A stretch of DNA of 13,638 nucleotides from Fodinibius sp041642155 (GTDB taxonomy: Bacteria; Bacteroidota; Rhodothermia; Balneolales; Balneolaceae): assembly GCF_041642155.1 (NCBI RefSeq), contig NZ_JBEPWZ010000064.1:1-13638 (forward strand). The letters run 5' to 3'. The stretch's first letter is position 1; the number at the start of each line of letters is the position of its first letter. The notes beneath the pieces were generated by a model. It saw only the letters and a program-made list of their open reading frames with translations. It searched no databases and had not been told where the DNA came from. A program made the position numbers and the translations under genes. Shown piece after piece: positions 4,989 through 12,537 of the stretch.

Positions 4989-6827
4989 ATGTGTGGAATT
5001 GTAGGATATATAGGGAATAGACAAGCCAGCGAAATTATTGTGAAGGGACTTGAACGGCTGGAATACCGCGGTTATGATTCGGCCGGTATTGCGCTGATGA
5101 ATGGTCGGCTGGATATCAAGAAGGGAAAAGGCAAAGTCGAGACGCTTAGAAATAAACTGGAGGCTGATCCGTCGGAAGGGGATACCGGGATCGGGCATAC
5201 GCGATGGGCCACCCACGGGGCGCCCAACGATATCAATTCACACCCGCATGTAAGCCAGTCCGGAAATATCGCGCTCGTCCACAACGGCATTATTGAAAAC
5301 TATAATTCTCTTAAGAAAGAGCTTAAGAACAAGGGACGTACGTTCCATACGGATACGGATACCGAAGTTATTGCCCAGCTGATCGAGGAGGTCTATGAAG
5401 ATGGCGAGGCCGTCAGTTTCGAGAAGGCGGTTCGCCTGGCCCTGAAGCAGGTGGTCGGCACCTATGGACTGGCTATCCTTCATATTGACGAACCCGATCG
5501 CATTATCGTGGCCCGCAAAGGATCCCCGCTGCTGCTGGGCATTGGCGACGGGGAAATGTTTATCGCGTCGGATGCCTCCCCGATAGTGGGACATACGAAC
5601 AAGGTCGTCTACCTGGACGACGGGGAGATGGCTATCGTCACCAAGGAGGGATATGAGGTCAAAACCATTGAAGATGTGTCGCTCACGAAGAAAGTGCATG
5701 AGCTGGCGATGAGCCTTGATGAAATAGAGAAGGGGGGCTACCCGCACTTTATGCTGAAGGAGATTTTCGAGCAGCCGAGTGCCGTGGCCGACTGCCTGCG
5801 GGGACGCCTGAACGTAGAAAACAGTTCGGTGCAGCTCGGGGGACTCACGGACATTATGGATCGGCTGGAGGGGGCGGAACGGCTGATCATAGCGGCATGC
5901 GGCACCAGCTGGCATTCGGGATTGGTGGGGGAGTACCTTTTTGAGCACCTGGCCAAGCTCCCTGTAGAGGTGGAATACGCCTCTGAATTTCGCTACCGGG
6001 AGCCGCTTATCTCTGAGGATGACGTGATGCTGGTCATCTCGCAAAGTGGCGAAACCGCTGATACGCTGGCCGCTCTGCGTACGGCCAAAGAACGCGGGGC
6101 CCTCGCCCTGGGGATCTGCAATGTCGTTGGTTCAACCATTGCCCGGGATACCGACGCCGGCGTGTACACGCATGCGGGACCTGAAATCGGGGTGGCGTCT
6201 ACCAAGGCGTTTACCACACAGGTGGCGGTACTGACGATGATGGCTATTTTGCTGGGACAAAAGAGAAATATGATTGACGGGGAGTATGCTGCGCGCCTGA
6301 TCCGGGAGCTCAACGGTATACCGAAAAAGATTGAAAAGATACTCGACCATAGCGAATCGATAAAAAATATGGCGGAGCTGTTTACGTATGCTCCCAACTT
6401 CCTGTACCTGGGGCGGACCTATAACTTTCCGGTGGCCCTGGAGGGAGCCCTGAAGCTAAAGGAGATTTCCTATATCCATGCCGAAGGATACCCGGCGGCG
6501 GAGATGAAACACGGCCCCATCGCACTGATCGATAAAATGATGCCGGTGGTCGTCATTGCCGCGACAGACCATACGAATGACAAGATGATCAGCAATATTG
6601 AAGAAGTGAAGGCTCGCGGGGGACGTATTATCGCCATTACCGGCGAAGATAACAGCGAGGTGATCGACCTGGCGGAATTCAATTGTCCCATCCCGGAAAC
6701 CGAAGACTGTCTTTCGCCCCTGCTGACTGCTATCCCGCTGCAGTTGCTGTCGTATTATATTGCGGTCAATCGTGGCTGTGACGTCGACCAACCTCGGAAC
6801 CTGGCTAAAAGCGTGACGGTCGAATAG
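4989..6827 (+). CDS. glmS: Glutamine-fructose-6-phosphate aminotransferase (isomerizing)
   Basis: A 612-residue protein, the standard length. It converts fructose-6-phosphate and glutamine to glucosamine-6-phosphate, the committed step of amino-sugar synthesis. The N-terminal Ntn glutaminase domain begins MCGIVGYIG, with Cys2 as nucleophile after Met removal, and carries TRWATHG (71-77), HNG (98-100) and TDTDTE (121-126). Two SIS domains follow, with CGTSWHS (304-310), SQSGETADT (351-359) and STKAFTTQ (404-411) for sugar-phosphate binding. ALEGALKLKEISYIHAEG (483-500), MKHGP (506-510) and the invariant C-terminus NLAKSVTVE (Lys607) complete the isomerase site. Start choice is fixed by the Cys2 requirement. 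All key residues are present. It is transcribed divergently from the GlmU-like gene. Confidence 0.98.
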   Translation: MCGIVGYIGNRQASEIIVKGLERLEYRGYDSAGIALMNGRLDIKKGKGKVETLRNKLEADPSEGDTGIGHTRWATHGAPNDINSHPHVSQSGNIALVHNGIIENYNSLKKELKNKGRTFHTDTDTEVIAQLIEEVYEDGEAVSFEKAVRLALKQVVGTYGLAILHIDEPDRIIVARKGSPLLLGIGDGEMFIASDASPIVGHTNKVVYLDDGEMAIVTKEGYEVKTIEDVSLTKKVHELAMSLDEIEKGGYPHFMLKEIFEQPSAVADCLRGRLNVENSSVQLGGLTDIMDRLEGAERLIIAACGTSWHSGLVGEYLFEHLAKLPVEVEYASEFRYREPLISEDDVMLVISQSGETADTLAALRTAKERGALALGICNVVGSTIARDTDAGVYTHAGPEIGVASTKAFTTQVAVLTMMAILLGQKRNMIDGEYAARLIRELNGIPKKIEKILDHSESIKNMAELFTYAPNFLYLGRTYNFPVALEGALKLKEISYIHAEGYPAAEMKHGPIALIDKMMPVVVIAATDHTNDKMISNIEEVKARGGRIIAITGEDNSEVIDLAEFNCPIPETEDCLSPLLTAIPLQLLSYYIAVNRGCDVDQPRNLAKSVTVE

Positions 6828-6860
6828 TCTTCTTTGCGGGAGGAAAGCTTTTCATGCTGT

Positions 6861-6914
6861 TTATCCACATATATCCACAGGATAAAGGTTGATTGTGGAA
6901 AACTTTGTGGATAA
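6861..6914. other. Cluster of four DnaA boxes, candidate replication origin or DnaA-binding locus
   Basis: Four 9-mers sit within 54 bp. TTATCCACA (6861-6869) is a perfect box and ATATCCACA (6871-6879) has one mismatch; both are on the plus strand. TGTGGAAAA (6894-6902, one mismatch) and TGTGGATAA (6906-6914, perfect) are on the minus strand. The pairs face each other around a 14-bp centre, and the two forward boxes are 10 bp apart, one helical turn. To the right lie a GC-rich spacer, ATTTTTAA, and a tandem GGGAATAA (6940-6947 and 6948-6955) in AT-rich sequence that could unwind. DnaA-box arrays in intergenic DNA beside an AT-rich stretch are the mark of bacterial origins. A DnaA-titration site or a plain hairpin after glmS are the alternatives. 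No dnaA gene is in view. Confidence 0.5.
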
Positions 6915-7019
6915 CGGGGAGAGGCGGCATTTTTAAGCCGGGAATAAGGGAATAAGTTTATCAAAACATATACCGGCTTCGTCCGTATACTTATTCGAAC
7001 AGGAATAAATCCAATACCC

Positions 7020-7337
7020 ATGATTACGAAAATACTTGTTAACAGTCTTGCCGTCCTGGCGATTGGCTATCTATTAAAGGGAATCCACGTCAAAAACTAT
7101 TGGACTGCGCTCTGGTCGGCCATCCTGCTGGCGTTGGTGAACGCCATTGTCAAACCGGTTGTCATATTTCTGACCCTGCCCATTACGATCCTCACCCTCG
7201 GATTGTTTTTGCTGGTTATCAACGCCCTTATGGTTATGTTGATAGCGGCGGTGGTGGATGGACTGGAAATCGAAAATTTCTGGTGGGCAGTGGTCTTCAG
7301 TATCCTGCTCTCCCTGCTGAATGTAATCTTCTTTTAG
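7020..7337 (+). CDS. Phage holin family 4 superfamily IV (YvlD-like) membrane protein
   Basis: A 105-residue protein that is almost entirely membrane: four hydrophobic segments at about 3-20, 29-50, 53-78 and 86-105. The motif LVNAIVKPVVIFLTLPIT (39-56), followed by LFLLVINALMVMLIA (62-76) and a final FWWAVVFSILLSLLN (88-102), is characteristic of the small COG1950/YvlD proteins annotated as holin-like. Despite that name most members are chromosomal, are not linked to phage genes, and have no proven function; envelope stress roles have been suggested for some. No phage or lysis gene is nearby. It lies 192 bp after glmS, past the DnaA-box cluster, and probably has its own promoter in that gap. 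Confidence 0.85.
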   Translation: MITKILVNSLAVLAIGYLLKGIHVKNYWTALWSAILLALVNAIVKPVVIFLTLPITILTLGLFLLVINALMVMLIAAVVDGLEIENFWWAVVFSILLSLLNVIFF

Positions 7338-7415
7338 AGAACGTTGAGTAGCCAGGAGTTTGGATCGAATTCAAGGTTCGGGCCATTCGAAACCACTGTG
7401 TATACAAAAAGTATG

Positions 7416-7440
7416 AAAGGGCTTTGAAAAACCGCTCTTT
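7416..7440. terminator. Possible bidirectional terminator hairpin between convergent genes
   Basis: AAAGGGC and GCTCTTT (7416-7422 with 7434-7440) form a 7-bp stem, with one G-U pair in plus-strand RNA, around an 11-nt loop. The hairpin's own ends are A-rich and T-rich. It lies between the small membrane protein gene (plus) and the stop of the methyltransferase gene (minus), where convergent transcripts need to end. The stem is weak. Confidence 0.35.
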
Positions 7441-7442
7441 AA

Positions 7443-8075
7443 TTAAGCCACGTTTGTATTCTCTGCCAGGGGGATTCTTTCGCCGTTATCATTGATTTCG
7501 AGGGTGTAGACTTTGGCGGGGGGGAGGTTGCGGAGAACAATCTTTTTATTCTGGCCGTATTTATTTACGATCTCTTCCTCGAAATCATTTTTAAAGTTTC
7601 GAAACTTCACATATTTAAAGTAGCTGATACAGGCGTCCGAAGAACAGAGGTTCAGCTTTTTTTTCCAGATCTCCTGGCTGATTTCTTCCGGCATATTTTC
7701 GTACGGAAGACTAGAAAAAATGAAATCATATTTATAGTCGGGCTGAAATTGTAGAATGTCGGCATGATGAACCTGAAGGTTGGGCTGGCGGTACCGGTTT
7801 TTGACGATCTGATAAAACTTTTTGTGGATCTCCACAATATCCATCATATCCTGGGGACGCAAATATTTAACTATTTCCCTGGTCAACGGGCCGGTACCAG
7901 GACCTAATTCCAGAATCTTGAGAGGACGGCACGTATCGCATACCACTTCTTTTTTCAGCTTGGTCACCAGATCCTTGGCTAAGAATTTGGAACTGGGAGC
8001 TATAGCCCCGGTTTGTTTCAAGTCCTTGAAAAAATAAAATAGATGTTTCAACGGTTTGACAGTGGATTTCGCCAT
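7443..8075 (-). CDS. SAM-dependent methyltransferase, phospholipid N-methyltransferase/KsgA-like
   Basis: A 210-residue soluble or membrane-peripheral protein with a Rossmann methyltransferase fold. The N-terminus FFKDLKQTGAIAPSSKFLA (15-33) is the signature of the COG3963 group, which includes phosphatidylethanolamine N-methyltransferase PmtA. Motif I for SAM binding is ILELGPGTGPLT (54-65), the acidic residue after strand 2 is Glu82 in DIVEIHKKF, and Asp106 lies in HHADILQF. SSLPYENMP (121-129) occupies the position of the catalytic motif and resembles the SGLPLLN-type loop of PmtA rather than the NxPY of rRNA dimethyltransferases. Likely substrate is a phospholipid headgroup, but rRNA or small molecules cannot be excluded. 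It is a single gene, convergent with the membrane protein and divergent from the protease. Confidence 0.75.
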   Translation of the reverse strand: MAKSTVKPLKHLFYFFKDLKQTGAIAPSSKFLAKDLVTKLKKEVVCDTCRPLKILELGPGTGPLTREIVKYLRPQDMMDIVEIHKKFYQIVKNRYRQPNLQVHHADILQFQPDYKYDFIFSSLPYENMPEEISQEIWKKKLNLCSSDACISYFKYVKFRNFKNDFEEEIVNKYGQNKKIVLRNLPPAKVYTLEINDNGERIPLAENTNVA

Positions 8076-8327
8076 AAGTAATTAAAGGTAATAAAGCTGA
8101 CGCAATTTGGCTAATTCTTACTTTTAATATGATGCCCGAATCGTGATGCCCGAATCAAATGGGTACCTTGAATGCAGCTAAAGCGGAACTGCTTATTTTA
8201 AATAACGGCATAACAAACTCCAAATTATATTTTTTTACATCTATATCAGAGCCTGCTCTTGAATCATTGCGTTACAAACTTAACCTTTCAGCAGTTAAAA
8301 ATAACCCAAGATATACGATCGTCTGAT
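8076..8327. promoter_or_regulatory. Divergent regulatory region with tandem 14-bp repeat
   Basis: This gap separates the methyltransferase (minus) from the protease (plus). It contains TGATGCCCGAATC twice, at 8130-8142 and 8144-8156, a 14-bp period that would place two binding sites in tandem. The rest is AT-rich. TTG at 8259-8261 followed after 19 nt by TAACCTTTC is near a Bacteroidota promoter pattern but one base too long in its second half. I cannot assign the start sites with confidence. Confidence 0.4.
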
Positions 8328-10829
8328 ATGAATTACCCCGTTTGGAAACGTCTAAAAGGAGCGGCCGTGCTTTTGACCGTCATGCTCCTATTTGCCGGTT
8401 GTGCGTCCCTTCAACCATCAGCAGAAGAGCCTGTTGTTACGGCTGAAACCGATGATAGCGAGCATAAACCGTACGATAACGTCATTACAGCCGAGGCCAA
8501 AAGTGACGAAGGCCTCTTCACCGTTCATAAAGTTGAAGATAAGTACTACTACGAAATACCCGATTCGCTGTTGAACCGGGAGATATTGCTGGTCAGCCGC
8601 ATAGCGGGGACGCAAAATGACCTGAGCTTCGGCGGGGCGGGCATGAAGGCGCGATCGCAGCAGGTCGTACGCTGGCAAAAAAAGGATAGCAAGATTCTAT
8701 TGCGGCACGTATCGTATGAGAATATTGCGGATGAAAATAATCCGATCTACACATCGGTTCGGAACAATAATTACGAGCCGGTGGTCCACAGCTTTGACAT
8801 TGAAGCCCTCGGCGAGGATTCCGCATCGGGAACGAGCGTTATCGAGGTTACGGACTTTTACACCTCGGACGTCCCCCTGATCAGCGGCCTAAGCAAGGAA
8901 CAGCGCAAAGAGTTTCAGGTTCGCCGGCTTGATAAGAGCCGGAGCTTTGTGGACAGCATTCGAGCCTACCCGAAGAATGTGGAGAACCGCCATATCCTTA
9001 CCTACGACTCCAATAATCCCCCGGATGATGCCTCCACCGGTACGATTTCCCTGGAGATGAATCAATCGATGATCCTTTTGCCCGAATCCCAAATGGAGAA
9101 ACGGTCTGTCGACAAGCGGGTGGGATATTATTCGATTGACCAGACGCAATATGGCGGAGAGCGCCACAAAGCGGATAAAAAGCAATTTATTACGCGTTAT
9201 GACCTGGTGCCCGAGGACAAGGAAGCCTATCTGGATGGCGAGCTCGTCGAGCCGGTCGAGCCCATTGTCTATTATATCGATCCGGCGACCCCCGAGAGAT
9301 GGCGATCCTATATCAAGCAGGGCGTGGAAGACTGGCAGGAAGCGTTCAAGGCGGCGGGCTTTAAGAATGCCATTATTGCCAGAGATCCGCCTTCCGAAGA
9401 GGAAGACCCGGAATTCACGCCGGAAGACGTACGCTATTCGGTTATTCGATATATCGCCAATGATATTTCCAACGCGATGGGACCCCATGTGCATGATCCG
9501 AGGACTGGACAGATCCTGGAGAGCGATATTCTGTGGTATCATAATGTGATGAACCTGTTGCGCAACTGGTATTTCGTGCAGACGGCCGCCGCCAATCCAG
9601 AAGCGCGCTCCATACAGTTTGAGGATGAGGTAATGGGTGAGCTCATCCGGTTTGTTTCCTCGCATGAAGTGGGACATACCCTGGGGCTTCCCCACAACTG
9701 GGGATCGAGTCATGCCTTCCCGGTCGACTCGCTGCGGTCGCCTTCCTTTACGGCAACGCACGGGACAGCGCCTTCGATCATGGATTATGCGCGATTTAAC
9801 TATATCGCGCAGCCCGGGGACGGCGTTGAACAGTTTCATCCCGCCATCGGCGAATACGACAAGTGGTCGATCAAATGGGGGTACAGCTGGTTCCCGGAAT
9901 CGATGAGTGACCAGGAGCGGGAGGCGCAGCTTAATGAGTGGACCCGCGAGCGATCGGGCGACCCGGTTTATTTTTACGGCCGTCAAACAGTCGGTAAAAT
10001 CGATCCCCGCTCCCAGAATGAAGATCTCGGCAATGATGCCATGAAAGCGAGCCGTTTGGGGCTGGCCAACCTGGAGCGAATTACCAGTAACCTGCTGGAG
10101 TGGACGGAGCGCGAGGGGGCAGACTTTGAAGAGCTGGAGGAGCTTTATGACAATGTGTTGACTCAGTGGAGCCGCTATATGGGACACGTAACCAAAAATG
10201 TGGGGGGTGTTTACGAAAATCCGAAAACCTATAACCAGGAGGGAGCGGTGTATGAGTTCGTATCCCGGGATACCCAGAAGCGGGCCGTCGACTTTCTGGC
10301 AGAGCACGCTTTCGTTACGCCCGAATGGATGCTCAATGAAGAAATACTGGGCCGGATCAATCAATCTACGGTGGTAGAGAACATGCGCAGCGCGCAGGCG
10401 GGGGTACTGAACGACCTTACCAACCCGCAGCGCATTGCCCGGTTGGTCGAGATGGAAGTCCGAAGCGCCGGCGAACCCTACGACGCTTTTGAAATGATGG
10501 ATGATCTGCGCGAAAGTATCTGGAGCGAGCTTGATCGCAGCACGGCCATTGATGTCCACCGCCGCAATTTACAGCGCGCCTATATCGAACGCATGGAATA
10601 CCTGATGACCGAAGAGCTTTCCGACATACCCGGGGAAATGAAAGAATACTACGGCTGGACCGACGTAGATGTCAGCCAGTCGGATATTCGTCCCATCGTC
10701 CGCAATCAGCTTGAACTGCTGCTGGCTGATGTCCGCCAGTCCCGGAATCAGGTAAACGATCGTGCCACACGAGCGCATCTTTCGGATGCACAAAGCCGGA
10801 TAGAGCATATCCTGGAACCGAATGATTAG
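8328..10829 (+). CDS. Zinc-dependent metalloprotease lipoprotein (DUF5117/DUF4953 type)
   Basis: An 833-residue secreted lipoprotein. The signal peptide MNYPVWKRLKGAAVLLTV continues to the lipobox LLFAGC, so Cys25 would be lipidated and the protein anchored in the envelope. The order matches the DUF5118-DUF5117-DUF4953 family common in Bacteroidota and relatives: a beta-rich N-terminal half, with YYEIPDSLLNREILLVSRIA (75-94) and GGAGMKARSQQVVRW at its start, then a zinc protease domain. The catalytic site is SSHEVGHTLGLPHNWG (444-459): His446, Glu447, His450 and His456 fit HExxHxxGxxH, and SIMDY (483-487) is the methionine turn of metzincin-like enzymes. I place the start at the ATG 8328 because it begins a proper signal peptide; the in-frame TTG at 8259 would bury it. 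Substrate unknown; peptide scavenging or envelope processing are the likely roles. No partner gene adjoins. Confidence 0.92.
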   Translation: MNYPVWKRLKGAAVLLTVMLLFAGCASLQPSAEEPVVTAETDDSEHKPYDNVITAEAKSDEGLFTVHKVEDKYYYEIPDSLLNREILLVSRIAGTQNDLSFGGAGMKARSQQVVRWQKKDSKILLRHVSYENIADENNPIYTSVRNNNYEPVVHSFDIEALGEDSASGTSVIEVTDFYTSDVPLISGLSKEQRKEFQVRRLDKSRSFVDSIRAYPKNVENRHILTYDSNNPPDDASTGTISLEMNQSMILLPESQMEKRSVDKRVGYYSIDQTQYGGERHKADKKQFITRYDLVPEDKEAYLDGELVEPVEPIVYYIDPATPERWRSYIKQGVEDWQEAFKAAGFKNAIIARDPPSEEEDPEFTPEDVRYSVIRYIANDISNAMGPHVHDPRTGQILESDILWYHNVMNLLRNWYFVQTAAANPEARSIQFEDEVMGELIRFVSSHEVGHTLGLPHNWGSSHAFPVDSLRSPSFTATHGTAPSIMDYARFNYIAQPGDGVEQFHPAIGEYDKWSIKWGYSWFPESMSDQEREAQLNEWTRERSGDPVYFYGRQTVGKIDPRSQNEDLGNDAMKASRLGLANLERITSNLLEWTEREGADFEELEELYDNVLTQWSRYMGHVTKNVGGVYENPKTYNQEGAVYEFVSRDTQKRAVDFLAEHAFVTPEWMLNEEILGRINQSTVVENMRSAQAGVLNDLTNPQRIARLVEMEVRSAGEPYDAFEMMDDLRESIWSELDRSTAIDVHRRNLQRAYIERMEYLMTEELSDIPGEMKEYYGWTDVDVSQSDIRPIVRNQLELLLADVRQSRNQVNDRATRAHLSDAQSRIEHILEPND

Positions 10830-11107
10830 GGCAAACCCGGATTGTACCATACCTCTGCGAGGTACTATGGAGTAGAGGACCCCAATCCATTACTTAATTG
10901 GTTAACCACATTTAAAAACGGATACGGGCTAAATGCAGATGTGATAACGGCAGTGAAATACTTTTCCTGTTTCAGGATAAGGATATACTGATGGTTCTGC
11001 GTCGAACCGGCTGAAGCATGAACCACCCAAGCTTTATGAAGGGAGAAAAGCATACACCGCGGGAGACGCAGCCAAGCTCAATGTATTCCTCATTGCCTTG
11101 CCCCCCA
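10830..11107. other. Convergent intergenic region with hairpin
   Basis: The gap lies between the protease and the class V enzyme, whose transcripts converge here. CCATACCTC-TGC-GAGG and TATGG (10847-10870) form a stem with a three-base bulge, 18 nt after the protease stop. It could help end transcription but lacks a T-tract. Beyond it I see no gene or further structure. Confidence 0.4.
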
Positions 11108-12256
11108 TTATCGCTGAGAGAGAACCTCGAGCAGAGCGTTCATATCCTGTTCGCTGTTATAGACATTCGGGGAGATGCGAAGAGCTGACCCGCGAAGCGA
11201 AACATGGATGTTGCTCCGGCTGAGGTCCTGCTCCAGTTCGGCGGGATTCAGATGCTTGGGCAGCCGGATGCCGAATAAATGATCTCCCCGCCATGCCGGC
11301 TGTTCGATTCGGTACCCCAGGTGAGGCAGTTCCTGCACTATGTCGGCCGTTAACTCCCTGCAATAGTCCTGTATGCCTTGCGGTTCCCACCGGATGAGCT
11401 GCTGCAGCGCTGCGATCATCATTGGCACCAGTATAAAATTACTTCGTTCGCCGACATCAAATCGTACGGCACCGGACTGATACTCGTCGGTGTATTGTAC
11501 CAGGCCTGAAAAGTTCTCGCTGTCCTTTCGCGTGATCCATCCCTCTTCCAGGGGCAGACCATCCGCAAAGCGCTTGCTGAAATAGCCCAGGGCGATGGAA
11601 TAGGGACCCATCAACCATTTATAGCCCGAGCAGATCAGGGCATCGGGCTTGATATCCTGCACGTCAAAAGGCAGGGCCCCGACCGATTGCGTACCGTCGA
11701 CGACGAAGTACGCCCCGGCTATGCGCGCCTGTTCGCCTATATCCCGCAGCTTAAAAAGGGTGCCGTCGGTCCAGTGTACATGTCCCAGGGCCACCAGCAG
11801 GGTGTCGGTATCGATAGCCTCAAGAATCCGCTCATTCCACCGTTCTCCCCTGTCTTTGAACCCGGTTGGCGCCTTGATTGCTTTAATCCGGCAGTTATGG
11901 GTCCTGCAAAATCGTTTCCAGGCATAGACGTTGCTGGGAAACTGCTGGCCGGCTATGATGATGGTCCTGCCTCTTGAGGGGTCCATGTTTTTGGCGACCG
12001 TGGACAGGCCGTAGGAAGTTGCCGGCAGTATGGCAATGTCCCGGGCGCTGCCGGCGTTGATTAGCTGGGCAAAAAGGTCGCGGAGCCGGCTGCTGTCCTC
12101 AAAGAAATGATCCGGGGTGATTTTCCACGGCCTGCGTTTGATTTTGATGCCTTGTGTACCGGCTTCTTCGACAGATTTCAACAGGGGGGACATGTAGGCG
12201 CAATTGAGGTAATGATGATTTTCAGGCAGCGAAAAGTGTTTTTTCTGACAGTCCAT
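11108..12256 (-). CDS. Class V aminotransferase-fold PLP enzyme (not a cysteine desulfurase)
   Basis: A 382-residue soluble fold-type I PLP enzyme. It has GHVHWTDGTLFKL (158-170) before the cofactor aspartate VVDGTQSVGALP (Asp187), and the Schiff-base lysine in CSGYKWLMGP (Lys213). RFDVGERSNF (265-274) and RGSALRISPNVYN (355-367, Arg360 for the substrate carboxylate) complete the active site. These are the marks of the class V group that includes SufS, kynureninase and isopenicillin N epimerase-like enzymes. The loop that carries the catalytic cysteine in SufS/IscS is missing: the chain passes directly from NIHVSLRG to SALRIS. Desulfurase activity is therefore unlikely, and an aminotransferase, lyase or epimerase is more probable. 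No pathway genes adjoin. The ATG at 12256 gives the expected family length, and its leader is strongly structured. Confidence 0.85.
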   Translation of the reverse strand: MDCQKKHFSLPENHHYLNCAYMSPLLKSVEEAGTQGIKIKRRPWKITPDHFFEDSSRLRDLFAQLINAGSARDIAILPATSYGLSTVAKNMDPSRGRTIIIAGQQFPSNVYAWKRFCRTHNCRIKAIKAPTGFKDRGERWNERILEAIDTDTLLVALGHVHWTDGTLFKLRDIGEQARIAGAYFVVDGTQSVGALPFDVQDIKPDALICSGYKWLMGPYSIALGYFSKRFADGLPLEEGWITRKDSENFSGLVQYTDEYQSGAVRFDVGERSNFILVPMMIAALQQLIRWEPQGIQDYCRELTADIVQELPHLGYRIEQPAWRGDHLFGIRLPKHLNPAELEQDLSRSNIHVSLRGSALRISPNVYNSEQDMNALLEVLSQR

Positions 12257-12265
12257 TTTTTCCCG

Positions 12266-12330
12266 TTGAAGGATTCACGTTAAAAAGGTTCACCTTTGTT
12301 AAGGTTAAACCTTATGCGTGAAACCTTCAA
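12266..12330 (-). promoter_or_regulatory. Nested inverted repeats in the leader of the class V enzyme
   Basis: An outer inverted repeat pairs TTGAAGGATTCACG (12266-12279) with CGTGAAACCTTCAA (12317-12330), 13 of 14 positions. Inside lie two palindromes: AAAGGT-TC-ACCTTT (12284-12297) and AAGGTT-A-AACCTT (12301-12313). The structure ends nine bases before the ATG of the minus-strand gene. In minus-strand RNA it would form a three-way junction whose second inner hairpin is followed by a short U-run. The inner arms are similar enough to pair with each other, so two folds are possible. It may be an operator, an attenuator or a translational switch. Confidence 0.55.
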
Positions 12331-12354
12331 TCCCTAACTTTTTTTACGTATAGA

Positions 12355-12497
12355 GGGTTTTGAAAAACCAGTCCCGAAGAATCGGGAAATACCAAAGCCT
12401 GGGCGATTTCAAAACCCAAGGGTATAACCAGGGTATATATAGACGATATGAGGATGTTGAAATCGTGCAAATGCAGAGATGGACAAAACAACGGTTT
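12355..12497. repeat. Degenerate interspersed repeat, copy A
   Basis: Positions 12389-12497 align with copy B (1721-1835), from ATACCAAAGCC to AAAACAACGGTTT. The left end is a perfect 11-bp inverted repeat, GGGTTTTGAAA (12355-12365) with TTTCAAAACCC (12407-12417), enclosing the smaller hairpin CCCGA-AGAA-TCGGG (12373-12386). It sits between the WbqC-like gene and the class V enzyme gene. Open frames cross it on both strands, but none resembles a known protein. A hairpin at one end plus a conserved flank suggests a REP-like or IS-derived element. Confidence 0.6.
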
Positions 12498-12537
12498 TGT
12501 AACGGTTTCTTAAGGAAGTTTTTTGCCGCTCCTCTCA

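Noticed and set aside
7020..7337. Holin-like name taken as evidence of a prophage
   Set aside because: No lysis, capsid, integrase or other phage gene is visible, and this family is usually chromosomal.
7822..7837. TTGTGGA-TC-TCCACAA as a further DnaA-box pair
   Set aside because: It lies inside the methyltransferase coding sequence and each half misses the end of the 9-mer.
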